A DNA stretch of 64,000 nucleotides from Psychroflexus montanilacus (GTDB lineage Bacteria; Bacteroidota; Bacteroidia; Flavobacteriales; Flavobacteriaceae): positions 124,001 through 188,000 of the forward strand of contig NZ_JAIQZC010000003.1 in NCBI RefSeq assembly GCF_020164535.1, read 5' to 3'. A program made the position numbers and the translations under genes. Each line of letters starts with the position of its first letter. Position 1 is the stretch's first letter. The notes under the pieces were generated by a model that saw only the letters and a list, made by a program, of their open reading frames with translations, did no database searches and was not told the origin of the DNA. Shown in pieces: positions 1 to 8,972 of this stretch.

Positions 1-68
1 CAAAATCACTGAGACAAGGTGGCAATTCTATGTTTTGAGACAGCTTCTAAATATTTATGTCAGATACA

Positions 69-1499
69 TTAACTGATTTCAGACACTCTTAAGGTATTTA
101 CCATGCCTTTAGCTTCAATAGGCATAGCTGCAAGGTTGATAGTGAAGTCGCCTTTTTCAACGTATTTCATTTCTTTAGCAATAGAATTGATATCTTCTAT
201 AGTTTCATCTGTACTGCTAAATTTATCATAGTAAAATGCTCTTACTCCCCATAAAAGACTCAACTGCGTGAGAATTCTTTTGTTGGAAGTAAAGGCTAGT
301 ATATGTGAGTCTGGTCTCCAGGCTGAAATCTGAAATGCGGTGTATCCACTATTGGTCAACGTACAAATGGCGCTGGCATCTATTTCGTTGGCCATCAATG
401 CGGCGTGATAACATACTGCTTTTGTGATGTATCTTTTAGTTTTAATTTGTGGTGCTTCATGTGGCACATTGATAAGTGGTGAATTTTCAACACTTTTTAA
501 AATTTGAGCCATCTTTTGGATCACCTGAACGGGATATTTCCCTACTGAGGTTTCTCCAGATAGCATCACAGCATCAGCGCCATCCATGACAGAGTTGGCC
601 ACATCATTCACTTCGGCTCTGGTTGGAGTCAGGCTATCTATCATGGTTTCCATCATTTGCGTAGCAATAATGACGGGAATTCTGGCTTGTTTAGCCTTCA
701 AAACCAGTTGCTTTTGAATGAGAGGTACTTCGTGAGCTGGAACTTCCACACCTAAATCTCCACGAGCAACCATCAATCCATCACAGTAAGCAATGATTTT
801 ATCGATGTTTTTGACCCCTTCTGGTTTTTCAATTTTAGAAATAATAGGAATCTTATGTTCGCTATGCTTTTTAATAATCTTCTGAAGCTGTTTTAGATCA
901 CTTGCAAATCTTACAAATGACAAAGCAATCCAGTCCACCTGAAGCTCACAAGCAAAAATGGCATCTTCCACATCTTTTTCTGTCAATGCAGGAAGTGAAA
1001 TGTTTGTATTTGGAAGGTTGACACCTTTTCTAGACTTCAATGGTCCACCTTGCACAACTTTTGTTTTGACTTCACTTTTCTTATCTGTAGTAAGGACTTC
1101 AAAAATTAATTTTCCATCATCTAGTAAAATACGTTCTCCTGGTTTTACGTCCTGTGGAAAGGTGTCATAATTCATGTAGACACGTGTCTTAGTGCCTTCA
1201 AATTCTTCTCCAGTGGCAAAAATGATTTCATCACCAGGCTCAACTACGACTTCATCTTTCATAACACCAACTCGAAGTTTTGGTCCCTGGAGGTCTCCTA
1301 AAATTCCTGCATTGAAACCATACTCTTCGTTAAGGTCGCGAATCATTTTTACACGTTCACGCACACCATCATGATCGGCATGGGAAAAATTAATTCTAAA
1401 AATGTTGACACCAGCATCTAGCATGTCTTTCAGGACTTCTTTCTTGCTAGTGGCTGGCCCTAGAGTGGAAACTATTTTTGTTTTCTTTAATGTTTTCAT
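69..1499 (-). CDS. pyk: Pyruvate kinase
   Basis: This enzyme carries out the last step of glycolysis, transferring phosphate from phosphoenolpyruvate to ADP. The 476-residue length is normal for the family. The N-terminal KTKIVSTLGPAT strand, the active-site signature IISKIEKPEGV, the metal-binding stretch around DGLMVARGDLGVEVP, and the MMETMIDSLTPTRAE and MLSGETSVGKYP motifs are all present in order. The C-terminal domain is complete. The ATG overlaps the stop codon of the upstream IPExxxVDY gene by one base (TAATG), so the two are co-transcribed and probably translationally coupled. No terminator is visible in the 68 bases between the stop and the window edge. Confidence 0.97.
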   Translation of the reverse strand: MKTLKKTKIVSTLGPATSKKEVLKDMLDAGVNIFRINFSHADHDGVRERVKMIRDLNEEYGFNAGILGDLQGPKLRVGVMKDEVVVEPGDEIIFATGEEFEGTKTRVYMNYDTFPQDVKPGERILLDDGKLIFEVLTTDKKSEVKTKVVQGGPLKSRKGVNLPNTNISLPALTEKDVEDAIFACELQVDWIALSFVRFASDLKQLQKIIKKHSEHKIPIISKIEKPEGVKNIDKIIAYCDGLMVARGDLGVEVPAHEVPLIQKQLVLKAKQARIPVIIATQMMETMIDSLTPTRAEVNDVANSVMDGADAVMLSGETSVGKYPVQVIQKMAQILKSVENSPLINVPHEAPQIKTKRYITKAVCYHAALMANEIDASAICTLTNSGYTAFQISAWRPDSHILAFTSNKRILTQLSLLWGVRAFYYDKFSSTDETIEDINSIAKEMKYVEKGDFTINLAAMPIEAKGMVNTLRVSEIS

Positions 1500-1981
1500 T
1501 AGTCTAAAATTAAATGTTCTGGGTGTTTTATAGCACTGCTATCAATGGTATATGCCATCGATATTTGATGCGTTTTTACTATTTTTTCTACGATAAGCTG
1601 AGGATTGAAAATGTCCAGCTCATCATCAATTTTTAACAAGTAGTCCACACGTTTGTAGTCTTTCAGAAGAAACTCTGAGGTTACCAGATCTTCAGTTTCA
1701 AACAGGTTATTGGCTACAACCGATGCTTGTTCCAGACTTACTTTATTGCAAATCAAATATGATTTTGTGTCCCATTCCTCATTAAAATAATCAAATATGG
1801 GGAAACCTACCTGTTTTCCATTTACGCTAAGTTCAAGGTTGCTTACCATCCTCTTAAAACTCGTGCCAAGAACAGAATTTATGAGGTAAGCAAGCTTGTG
1901 TGGTTCCTGTTGAGAATGAATGCCTATCAATTTAAAATCAGAAATTTCAAAATCAGATAAACTGAATCTCTTTTTTTTCAT
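1499..1981 (-). CDS. IPExxxVDY family protein
   Basis: This 160-residue protein belongs to a Bacteroidota-specific family named after a C-terminal motif. Here the motif appears as LLKDYKRVDYLLKI at about residues 105-118, with the initial residues diverged but the VDY core intact. No catalytic residues, signal peptide or membrane segment can be seen, so it is a small cytoplasmic protein of unknown function. Its position between rnc and pyk, and its one-base overlap with pyk, is the arrangement I know from other flavobacteria. A strong promoter lies upstream at 2058-2088. Confidence 0.85.
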   Translation of the reverse strand: MKKKRFSLSDFEISDFKLIGIHSQQEPHKLAYLINSVLGTSFKRMVSNLELSVNGKQVGFPIFDYFNEEWDTKSYLICNKVSLEQASVVANNLFETEDLVTSEFLLKDYKRVDYLLKIDDELDIFNPQLIVEKIVKTHQISMAYTIDSSAIKHPEHLILD

Positions 1982-2057
1982 GATGGACTTAATAGAAATT
2001 TTTTAACAATACTTCAACTCAACCGCTTGTAAATATATGAAACAAAACAAGATGCAT

Positions 2058-2088
2058 CAAACCTAAGCTATCTTAATAGTTAGCCAAA
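2058..2088 (-). promoter_or_regulatory. Bacteroidota-type promoter for the IPExxxVDY-pyk operon
   Basis: On the minus strand this reads TTTG, 19 bases, then TAGGTTTG, a full match to the flavobacterial -33/-7 consensus TTTG-N19-TAnnTTTG. Transcription should begin near 2052, giving a leader of about 70 bases. This is one of the best promoter matches in the window. Confidence 0.75.
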
Positions 2089-2118
2089 GGTTAAGAAAAC
2101 GTTTTCGTGGAAAGAATT

Positions 2119-2856
2119 TTAGGTATTGATGTGATTTTGAAAAGTAAAGTAAGCCCGTTGAGAGGCTTTCTCTTCAGCTCTCTTTTTGGAGGTTTCTCTG
2201 GCTTTTCCAGAAATCTCGTTATTGATGATTAATTTGACCGCAAAATGCTTCTCTTCATCTCTGCCGAAATCATCTTCGATAACATATTCAAAAGGAAATT
2301 TGTTCTTCTGGCACCACTCAATCATTAAACTCTTATAACTCACAACCCGCTTTTCAAGCTTAGCCAAATCTACATCTTCCTGGATGACTTTTTTGTAAAT
2401 GAAAGATTCGCAAGCTTTGAAACCTTTATCTACATAAATGGCTCCAATAAGCGCCTCAAATAAATTACCATTGATGTTTTTACCTAGCTTTTCTGCCGGG
2501 ATTTCAGAAAGTATAAGGTCCGTGAGGTTGAAGTTTTGACCGAGTAGATTGAGGTTTTTACGGCTTACAATTTTAGAGCGCATTTTGGTCAGGTAGCCTT
2601 CATCTCCGTGAGGTGCATTTTCAAATAAATAAGTTGAAATAACAGCTCCAAGGATAGAATCTCCTAAAAACTCAAGGCGTTCATAGCTTATCATCTGGCC
2701 TTCTTCGTTCTTAGCTTTTAAAGAACAGTGTGTGAAAGCCTGTTTGTAGATAGATAAATTGTTGGGTTTTACCTTTACAATCTTTTGGATTTTTTGAAAA
2801 AAAATCCCGTCTCTATGAGAACGGGATTCATTAAGTATATTTTTAAAAAACTTCAT
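2119..2856 (-). CDS. rnc: Ribonuclease III
   Basis: This is a double-strand-specific endoribonuclease that matures rRNA and other structured RNAs. The 245-residue protein has the RNase III signature YERLEFLGDSILG at residues 58-70 and the second catalytic acidic cluster NLFEALIGAIYVDKG near residues 131-145 (E134, D143). A double-stranded-RNA-binding domain follows at about 165-240, ending in the typical KKRAEEKASQRAY helix. It sits 14 bases downstream of fabF and is probably the last gene of the acpP-fabF-rnc operon. Its stop is followed by the separate promoter of the next gene. Confidence 0.96.
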   Translation of the reverse strand: MKFFKNILNESRSHRDGIFFQKIQKIVKVKPNNLSIYKQAFTHCSLKAKNEEGQMISYERLEFLGDSILGAVISTYLFENAPHGDEGYLTKMRSKIVSRKNLNLLGQNFNLTDLILSEIPAEKLGKNINGNLFEALIGAIYVDKGFKACESFIYKKVIQEDVDLAKLEKRVVSYKSLMIEWCQKNKFPFEYVIEDDFGRDEEKHFAVKLIINNEISGKARETSKKRAEEKASQRAYFTFQNHINT

Positions 2857-2870
2857 TCAAAATGGATATG

Positions 2871-4127
2871 CTACTCATCCTCCATGCTTTTAAAAGCAAC
2901 GCAGGCATTGTGTCCTCCAAAGCCAAACGTATTGCTCATCGCCACTTTTATTTTCCGTTCCTGTGGCTTGTTCAATGTAAGATTGAGTTCAGAATCAATA
3001 TTCTCATCTGCAGTTTCATGATTGATCGTTGGTGGTACAAGACTGTTTTGCATCGCCAAAATAGAAGCAATGGCTTCTACAGCACCAGCAGCACCAAGTA
3101 AGTGACCCGTCATCGATTTTGTAGAATTGATATTAATATTTTTAGCGTGTTCGCCAAAAACTTGTTTTATAGCTTTCAATTCTGCGACATCTCCAAGTGG
3201 TGTAGAAGTACCATGTGTGTTTATGGTGTCTACATCTTCAGGTTTTAATCCAGAATTTTCCAGGCAATTTTTCATCACAGCTATCACCCCAATTCCCTCA
3301 GGATGTGGAGCCGTCATATGGTAAGCATCAGATGACATTCCTCCTCCAATCACTTCAGCATAAATTTTTGCTCCTCTTGCTTTGGCATGCTCATATTCTT
3401 CAAGAATTAGAGCACCGCCACCTTCACCTAAGACAAACCCGTCTCTATTGGCATCAAATGGTCTTGATGCTTTTTGAGGATCATCATTTCTGGTAGAGAG
3501 GGCATGCATGGAATTGAAACCACCCATACCAGCTTGGGTTACTGCTGCTTCACTACCTCCTGTCACCATGATATCACTATATCCTAAACGAATGTAGTTA
3601 AGAGCGTCTATCATAGCGTTTGCTGAGGAAGCACAAGCAGAAACCGTCGCGTAATTAGGTCCCATAAATCCATGTTTGATGGAGATATTTCCAGGAGCAA
3701 TGTCTGCAATCATTTTGGGGATAAAGAACGGGTTGAAACGCGGAGTACCATCGCCTTTTGCAAAGTCAATAACCTCGTTTTGAAAAGTTTCTAAGCCTCC
3801 TATTCCAGCGCCCCATATGACACCAATTCGATATTTATCAACTACATTAAGGTCAACACCAGAGTCTAAAATAGCTTCGTCTGAAGCTACCAAAGCATAC
3901 TGTGCAAACCTATCTAGTCGTCTTACTTCTTTTCTGTCGAAGTAATCATTGGCGCTAAAGTTTTTTATTTCACAAGCGAATTTGGTCTTGAATAGACTTG
4001 TATCAAAATAAGTGATAGGAGCCGCACCACTTTTACCGTGTTTCAGACCTTCCCAGTATTCTGTTATATTGTTTCCTATGGGCGTGAGAGCGCCCAGTCC
4101 AGTAACTACAACTCGCTTTAATTCCAT
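2871..4127 (-). CDS. fabF: Beta-ketoacyl-ACP synthase II
   Basis: This enzyme condenses malonyl-ACP with a growing acyl-ACP in type II fatty-acid synthesis. The 418-residue protein carries the Cys-His-His triad: C165 in TVSACASSA, H305 in NTHGTSTP and H342 in SMTGHLLGAAGA. Length and glycine-rich C-terminus (NTFGFGGHNA) are as expected. It lies 13 bases after acpP, whose product carries its substrate, and 14 bases before rnc. This operon order is common in bacteria. Confidence 0.97.
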   Translation of the reverse strand: MELKRVVVTGLGALTPIGNNITEYWEGLKHGKSGAAPITYFDTSLFKTKFACEIKNFSANDYFDRKEVRRLDRFAQYALVASDEAILDSGVDLNVVDKYRIGVIWGAGIGGLETFQNEVIDFAKGDGTPRFNPFFIPKMIADIAPGNISIKHGFMGPNYATVSACASSANAMIDALNYIRLGYSDIMVTGGSEAAVTQAGMGGFNSMHALSTRNDDPQKASRPFDANRDGFVLGEGGGALILEEYEHAKARGAKIYAEVIGGGMSSDAYHMTAPHPEGIGVIAVMKNCLENSGLKPEDVDTINTHGTSTPLGDVAELKAIKQVFGEHAKNININSTKSMTGHLLGAAGAVEAIASILAMQNSLVPPTINHETADENIDSELNLTLNKPQERKIKVAMSNTFGFGGHNACVAFKSMEDE

Positions 4128-4140
4128 GAAATAAGACTAT

Positions 4141-4377
4141 TTATTTTTTAGCTTCCTCAATATAAGAAATAGCTTGACCAACTGTTGAGATATTTTCTGC
4201 TTGGTCATCAGGTATTTGAATGTCGAATTCTTTTTCGAATTCCATGATTAGCTCAACTGTATCCAAAGAATCTGCTCCCAAATCGTTTGTAAAGCTAGCT
4301 TCTGTAACAACTTCGTTTTCGTCAACGCCCAACTTATCTACGATAATGGCTTTTACTCTTGATGCAATGTCTGACAT
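4141..4377 (-). CDS. acpP: Acyl carrier protein
   Basis: This 78-residue acidic protein shuttles acyl chains during fatty-acid synthesis. The phosphopantetheine attachment site is S37 in the [10 protein letters not shown] motif. Acidic residues dominate the recognition helix that follows ([14 protein letters not shown]). It is the first gene of the acpP-fabF-rnc operon, with a promoter at 4410-4438 directly upstream. Confidence 0.98.
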   Translation of the reverse strand: MSDIASRVKAIIVDKLGVDENEVVTEASFTNDLGADSLDTVELIMEFEKEFDIQIPDDQAENISTVGQAISYIEEAKK

Positions 4378-4409
4378 GATTGTAATTTTTTATGTTTAAA
4401 TTCAGTGCG

Positions 4410-4438
4410 CAAAAATATAAAACTTTAGTTTAAAACAA
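4410..4438 (-). promoter_or_regulatory. Promoter for acpP-fabF-rnc
   Basis: The minus strand reads TTG, 18 bases, TATTTTTG, matching the Bacteroidota TAnnTTTG -7 box with an upstream TTG at normal distance. Predicted start of transcription is about 4404, 25-30 bases before the acpP ATG. Confidence 0.65.
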
Positions 4439-4488
4439 GTTTTTAAGCTGAAAATGTGTTTAAATTTACATAATAATATTTTATAAAT

Positions 4489-4496
4489 TAGATTTG
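4489..4496 (+). promoter_or_regulatory. Candidate -7 box for purN
   Basis: TAGATTTG fits TAnnTTTG exactly. The -33 region is weak (TTTA about 20 bases upstream). It lies back-to-back with the acpP promoter in the 154-base divergent gap. Confidence 0.45.
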
Positions 4497-4531
4497 AAAT
4501 CGTCTTAATTTCAAATTCAATATCAACTTCA

Positions 4532-5119
4532 ATGGAAAATTCTAAACCAAATTCAAAAAAAAAGATTGTTGTATTTGCTTCTGGCAATGGCACCAATGCG
4601 GTAAATATATATCATTATTTTAGAGAACATGACGATGTTGAAGTCTCTCATATTGTATCCAATAATAAGAAATCCAGAGTATTGCGTCGTGCTCATGATT
4701 TGGGCATCAAATGCATTCATTTTGATAAAGAAGATTTATACGATTCCACCAATCTACTGGAAGTCATTCAGGAAATCAATCCAGATGTCATTGCTTTAGC
4801 GGGCTTCCTCTTAAAAATACCAGAGCCTTTTTTAAGAGCATTTCCTAATCAGATCGTGAATATACACCCTTCTCTTTTGCCAGACTATGGAGGAGATGGT
4901 ATGTATGGGGAGCGTGTATTTAAACGGATACTGAAAGATAAACGAACCGAAAGTGGTATTACCATACATTATGTAAGTGAAAATTATGACGAAGGTGAAA
5001 TTATCGCACAACATAAAGTTGAGTTGGAAGGTAACGAAGATTTAAATTCTCTGGAAGAAAAAATCCATGGGTTAGAATACGAGCATTATCCCAAAGAAAT
5101 TGAAAAGCTTTTGTATTAA
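4532..5119 (+). CDS. purN: Phosphoribosylglycinamide formyltransferase
   Basis: This is the third step of de novo purine synthesis, transferring a formyl group from 10-formyltetrahydrofolate to GAR. In the 195-residue protein the catalytic residues N110, H112 (IVNIHPSLLP) and D153 (YDEGEI) correspond to the Asn-His-Asp set of the E. coli enzyme. The N-terminal substrate loop ASGNGTNAVNI is intact. It is divergent from acpP and followed three bases later by an RNase H gene. The PurF-like gene further downstream belongs to the same pathway. Confidence 0.95.
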   Translation: MENSKPNSKKKIVVFASGNGTNAVNIYHYFREHDDVEVSHIVSNNKKSRVLRRAHDLGIKCIHFDKEDLYDSTNLLEVIQEINPDVIALAGFLLKIPEPFLRAFPNQIVNIHPSLLPDYGGDGMYGERVFKRILKDKRTESGITIHYVSENYDEGEIIAQHKVELEGNEDLNSLEEKIHGLEYEHYPKEIEKLLY

Positions 5120-5122
5120 TTT

Positions 5123-5743
5123 ATGGCTAAATCCTCTAAGTATTATGTTGTTTGGGAAGGTTATGAGCCTGGAATCTATTCTACCTGGCAAGACTGCAAG
5201 CTTCAAATTCAGAATTACTCCAACGCCAAATATAAATCTTTCAAAACATTAGAAGAGGCAAAGGATGCTTATGCGATGGGTTTTTTTGGTTATCAAAAGC
5301 ACAAGAAAACTGCTCCGAGTCAATTCACTACTGAAGGCATCGAATGGAAATCTATCGCTGTAGATGCTGCCTCCAGTGGTAATCCTGGTAAGATGGAGTA
5401 CAGAGGAGTGGTGACCAAAACCAAACAAGTCTTGTTTCATATGGGGCCTTTTCCCAACGGGACCAATAATATAGGTGAGTTTCTGGCTTTGGTACACGGC
5501 CTGGCTTTTCTAAAAGATAAGAAAAGTGATTTGCCGGTGTATACAGATTCCAAAATTGCCATGTCCTGGATCCGTCAGAAAAAATGCAAGACCAAACTCA
5601 GTAAAAATTCCAAAAATGAAAAGCTGTTTGAATTGATCAAAAGAGCTGAGATTTGGCTTTCTAAAAACACCTTCAAAAACCCCATTCTGAAATGGGAAAC
5701 CAAAAGCTGGGGAGAGATTCCTGCAGATTTTGGGAGGAAGTAA
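5123..5743 (+). CDS. Viroplasmin-domain ribonuclease H1
   Basis: This 206-residue protein joins an N-terminal viroplasmin/hybrid-binding domain (about residues 5-50, YYVVWEGYEPGIYSTW) to an RNase H1 domain (about 75-206), which cuts RNA in RNA-DNA hybrids. The four acidic catalytic residues appear as D81 (VDAASSGNPG), E119 (NNIGEF), D142 (YTDSK) and D202 (PADFGRK). It differs from short bacterial RnhA in having the extra hybrid-binding domain, as in many Bacteroidota. It follows purN by three bases, so co-transcription is likely. Confidence 0.9.
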   Translation: MAKSSKYYVVWEGYEPGIYSTWQDCKLQIQNYSNAKYKSFKTLEEAKDAYAMGFFGYQKHKKTAPSQFTTEGIEWKSIAVDAASSGNPGKMEYRGVVTKTKQVLFHMGPFPNGTNNIGEFLALVHGLAFLKDKKSDLPVYTDSKIAMSWIRQKKCKTKLSKNSKNEKLFELIKRAEIWLSKNTFKNPILKWETKSWGEIPADFGRK

Positions 5744-5781
5744 GGATTAGCAATGGATAAATTATCATATTGGAATTAGAT

Positions 5782-5806
5782 CTCACAGGCTTCAAAAACC
5801 TATGAG
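5782..5806. repeat. Short interspersed palindrome (CTCACAGG type)
   Basis: CTCACAGG and CCTATGAG form an imperfect inverted repeat around a nine-base centre. The sequence resembles the larger palindrome after hemE (41570-41600) and a decayed one at 45708-45735. It may also terminate the purN operon weakly. Confidence 0.4.
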
Positions 5807-5974
5807 GTATCAGAGCTCTATAAAACTTTGTAAGCTTATCATTTATGGTCCTAAATTGAAAACTGTAAAACATCCAAGATCGTATTCAGCTAGGCCATTT
5901 AAAGGGTTATAGATTAGGAATTTTTATATACTTTGAATTAAAAGCTTCAACCGATTAAATTCTTATAGAAACCC

Positions 5975-5982
5975 TATATTTG
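5975..5982 (+). promoter_or_regulatory. Candidate -7 box for the PfkB kinase gene
   Basis: TATATTTG matches TAnnTTTG. No good -33 element is visible at 17-23 bases. Its position 18 bases before the ATG at 6001 rules out the more upstream TTG at 5980 as a translation start. Confidence 0.5.
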
Positions 5983-6000
5983 CAAAAAATTTCTATAGAT

Positions 6001-6924
6001 ATGAGCAAGTTATTAATTGTGGGGACAGTGGCTTTTGATGCGATTGAAACACCATTTGGAAAAACAGATAAAATCCTTGGTGGGGCCGGAACTTACATTG
6101 CTTTAAGTGCTTCTCAATTTGACGTTGAATCTGGTGTAGTCTCTGTTGTTGGAGATGATTTCCCACAAGATTATTTGGATTTGCTTTCCGATAGACAAGT
6201 AAATTTGGACGGCTTGGAAATCGTAAAAGGGGGTAAAACCTTTTTCTGGAGCGGTCGTTACCATAATGATATGAATTCCAGAGACACACTGGACACTCAG
6301 CTTAATGTTCTGGCAGACTTTTCACCAAATGTTCCAGATCATTTCAAGAATTCTGACATTGTCATGCTAGGTAATTTACATCCTGCCGTTCAGCTGAGTG
6401 TAATCAATCAGGTCAAAAATCCTAAACTCATTGTTTTGGATACGATGAACTTCTGGATGGATTCTGAGCTGGATCTATTAAAACAAGTGATCTCTAAAGT
6501 AGATGTGATTACCATCAACGATGAGGAAGCAAGGCAGCTTTCTGGTGAATATTCGTTAGTCAAAGCGGCCAGAAAAATAAGAGATATGGGACCGGATTAT
6601 GTGGTCATCAAAAAGGGAGAGCATGGGGCTTTGTTATTTCATAAAGAAGAAATGTTCTTCGCACCAGCATTACCACTAGAAGAGGTTTTTGACCCTACTG
6701 GTGCCGGAGACACTTTTGCAGGCGGTTTTGTAGGGTATCTTGCCAGCTCCAGAGATATTTCTTTTGAAAACATGAAAAATGCCGTGATTTATGGATCGAA
6801 TCTAGCTTCTTTTTGTGTAGAAAAGTTTGGAACAGAAAAAATGCTGGAACTTGATAAGGACGAAGTGGACAAGCGTTTAAAAAGCTTTCAGGCGCTTACT
6901 CAATTTGAGATCAATTTAGCTTAA
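6001..6924 (+). CDS. PfkB family carbohydrate/nucleoside kinase
   Basis: This is a ribokinase-fold kinase of 307 residues. The substrate-binding glycines near the N-terminus (GGAGTYIALSAS) and the nucleotide/catalytic signature DPTGAGDTFAGGF are clear, with catalytic base D237. The substrate cannot be told from sequence; sugars or nucleosides are the usual choices. I chose the ATG at 6001 because an upstream in-frame TTG lies inside a -7 promoter box. It is followed by a terminator-like hairpin and then the PurF-like gene, a pairing that may reflect shared nucleotide metabolism. Confidence 0.9.
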   Translation: MSKLLIVGTVAFDAIETPFGKTDKILGGAGTYIALSASQFDVESGVVSVVGDDFPQDYLDLLSDRQVNLDGLEIVKGGKTFFWSGRYHNDMNSRDTLDTQLNVLADFSPNVPDHFKNSDIVMLGNLHPAVQLSVINQVKNPKLIVLDTMNFWMDSELDLLKQVISKVDVITINDEEARQLSGEYSLVKAARKIRDMGPDYVVIKKGEHGALLFHKEEMFFAPALPLEEVFDPTGAGDTFAGGFVGYLASSRDISFENMKNAVIYGSNLASFCVEKFGTEKMLELDKDEVDKRLKSFQALTQFEINLA

Positions 6925-6932
6925 CAGTTACT

Positions 6933-6960
6933 GCCCTGAATTTTTCAGGGCATTTTTATA
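6933..6960 (+). terminator. Hairpin terminator between pfkB-type gene and purF-like gene
   Basis: GCCCTGAA and TTCAGGGC pair perfectly around a three-base loop and are followed by ATTTTTAT. It ends only about ten bases before the next start codon, so it may be a partial terminator or attenuator rather than a clean operon end. Confidence 0.65.
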
Positions 6961-6970
6961 GACTACAGGA

Positions 6971-8872
6971 ATGAGTGAACTTATTAAACACGAGTGTGGT
7001 ATTGCCACCTTAAGACTTCTAAAACCGCTTTCTTACTACCAAAAGAAATACGGTAGTGCATTCTACGGCATCAATAAGATGTATTTAATGATGGAGAAGC
7101 AGCACAACAGGGGGCAGGATGGCGCTGGTCTGGCTAGTGTCAAGCTAGATGTAGAACCGGGAAACCGCTACATTAGCAGAGTGCGTTCTAATGCGGCGCA
7201 ACCTATTCAGGATATTTTTGCTCAGGTCAACGAAAGAATAAATACTCAGTTGGAGTCCAACCCTGAGATTCTGGATGATATTGATGCTCAAAAGACCAAT
7301 CTTCCCTATTTGGGTGAGGTGTTTTTGGGTCACGTGCGTTACGGAACCTTTGGTAAAAACAGCATAGAAAGTGTACATCCCTTTCTAAGACAAAACAACT
7401 GGATGCACCGAAACTTAATTGTGGCTGGTAACTTCAATATGACCAACGTCAATGAGTTATTCCAAAATCTGGTAGAGCTAGGTCAGCATCCCAAGGAGAA
7501 AGCTGATACGGTGACAGTGATGGAGAAAATAGGCCACTTCCTGGATTCTGAAGTTGGAAAGCTTTATAAAAAGCTAAAAAGCGAAGGTTACAATAAAAAA
7601 GAAGCTTCTCCTCATATAGTTGAGCAACTGAAAGTACACAAAATACTAAGAAAATCCTCTAAAGACTGGGATGGTGGTTATGTGATTGCCGGAATGCTGG
7701 GTCACGGAGATTCCTTTGTCCTTAGAGATCCTAATGGGATAAGGCCAGCTTATTATTACAAAGATGATGAGGTGGTAGTAGTGGCTTCGGAGCGACCAGT
7801 TATTCAAACCGCTTTCAACGTAGATTATGAAGATGTGCATGAATTGATGCCAGGAGAAGCGATTATCACCAAGAAAGATGGTTCTGTACATTTCAAAACC
7901 ATCTTGAAACCCAGAGAACGCAAAGCCTGTTCCTTTGAGCGTATTTATTTTTCCAGAGGAAGTGATGCTGAAATTTATAAGGAACGCAAAAACTTAGGTC
8001 GATTATTGATGCCAGATGTGTTGAAGGCGATTGATTTTGATACGATGAATTCAGTGTTCTCCTACATTCCTAATACAGCTGAAACTTCCTTCTACGGAAT
8101 GGTGGAAGCTGCTCAGGACGAATTAAATCGACAGAAAAATGAGGCGATCCTGAAAGAAAAGGAAAGTTTGACAGATGAGCGACTTAAGGACATCTTGAAC
8201 TTGAGGTTGAGAACTGAAAAGATTGCCGTCAAAGATGTGAAGCTTCGTACATTTATTACTGAAGACAGCAGTCGAGACGATTTGGTAGCTCACGTGTACG
8301 ACGTCACCTATGGCGTTGTGAAACCCACCGATAATTTAGTCGTCATCGATGATAGTATCGTCCGTGGAACCACTTTGAAGAAAAGTATTCTAAAAATGCT
8401 GGATCGGTTAAATCCTAAAAAGATCATTATCGTGTCTTCGGCTCCACAAATTCGCTATCCAGACTGTTACGGCATTGATATGGCGAAACTGGAAGATTTT
8501 GTGGCGTTTCAGGCAGCGGTTTCATTGTTGAAAGAGCGTGGCATTTATCAGGAAACTGTGGATGCTATTTATGAAAAATGCAAAGACCAGTCAGAATTTG
8601 CTTCTCAAGCAGAAGAAAATCATGTCAAAGCCATATATGAGCCTTTTACTTATGAAGAAGTCTCCGATCGCATTGCTCAGCTTCTAAGCGATGAGAGCAT
8701 CTCTTCAGAAGTCAAAGTCATTTATCAAAATGTAGATAAACTCCATGAAGCCTGTCCGAAAAATTTAGGCGACTGGTATTTTACTGGAGATTATCCAACG
8801 CGAGGCGGCAATAAGGTTGTGAACAAAGCGTTTATGAACTTTTATGAAGGAAAGAATGACAGAGCGTATTAA
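6971..8872 (+). CDS. PurF-like amidophosphoribosyltransferase (long form)
   Basis: This enzyme is expected to make phosphoribosylamine from PRPP and glutamine. The protein has 633 residues against about 500 for classical PurF. The nucleophile of the class II amidotransferase domain would be C9 (HECGIA), exposed after removal of a short propeptide, and RGQDGAGLAS follows. The PRPP-binding signature VVIDDSIVRGTT is at about residues 456-468. Extra sequence includes a charged stretch at about 375-420 and a C-terminal extension of some 100 residues. Bacteroidota often carry such a long paralog besides true PurF, so the exact role is not certain. A hairpin sits just before the start. Confidence 0.85.
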   Translation: MSELIKHECGIATLRLLKPLSYYQKKYGSAFYGINKMYLMMEKQHNRGQDGAGLASVKLDVEPGNRYISRVRSNAAQPIQDIFAQVNERINTQLESNPEILDDIDAQKTNLPYLGEVFLGHVRYGTFGKNSIESVHPFLRQNNWMHRNLIVAGNFNMTNVNELFQNLVELGQHPKEKADTVTVMEKIGHFLDSEVGKLYKKLKSEGYNKKEASPHIVEQLKVHKILRKSSKDWDGGYVIAGMLGHGDSFVLRDPNGIRPAYYYKDDEVVVVASERPVIQTAFNVDYEDVHELMPGEAIITKKDGSVHFKTILKPRERKACSFERIYFSRGSDAEIYKERKNLGRLLMPDVLKAIDFDTMNSVFSYIPNTAETSFYGMVEAAQDELNRQKNEAILKEKESLTDERLKDILNLRLRTEKIAVKDVKLRTFITEDSSRDDLVAHVYDVTYGVVKPTDNLVVIDDSIVRGTTLKKSILKMLDRLNPKKIIIVSSAPQIRYPDCYGIDMAKLEDFVAFQAAVSLLKERGIYQETVDAIYEKCKDQSEFASQAEENHVKAIYEPFTYEEVSDRIAQLLSDESISSEVKVIYQNVDKLHEACPKNLGDWYFTGDYPTRGGNKVVNKAFMNFYEGKNDRAY

Positions 8873-8972
8873 TTTAGAACACTTTTGACGCAACCTTTTA
8901 CTTGTATCTCACATCTCATTACTGTGAAATAATTCTTAAATTTAAAAAGTATAATCCTCACTATCCAATAGT

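Noticed and set aside
958-1374. Open frames on the plus strand inside the pyruvate kinase gene
   Set aside because: They are antisense shadows of a complete, well-conserved enzyme and show no independent motif.
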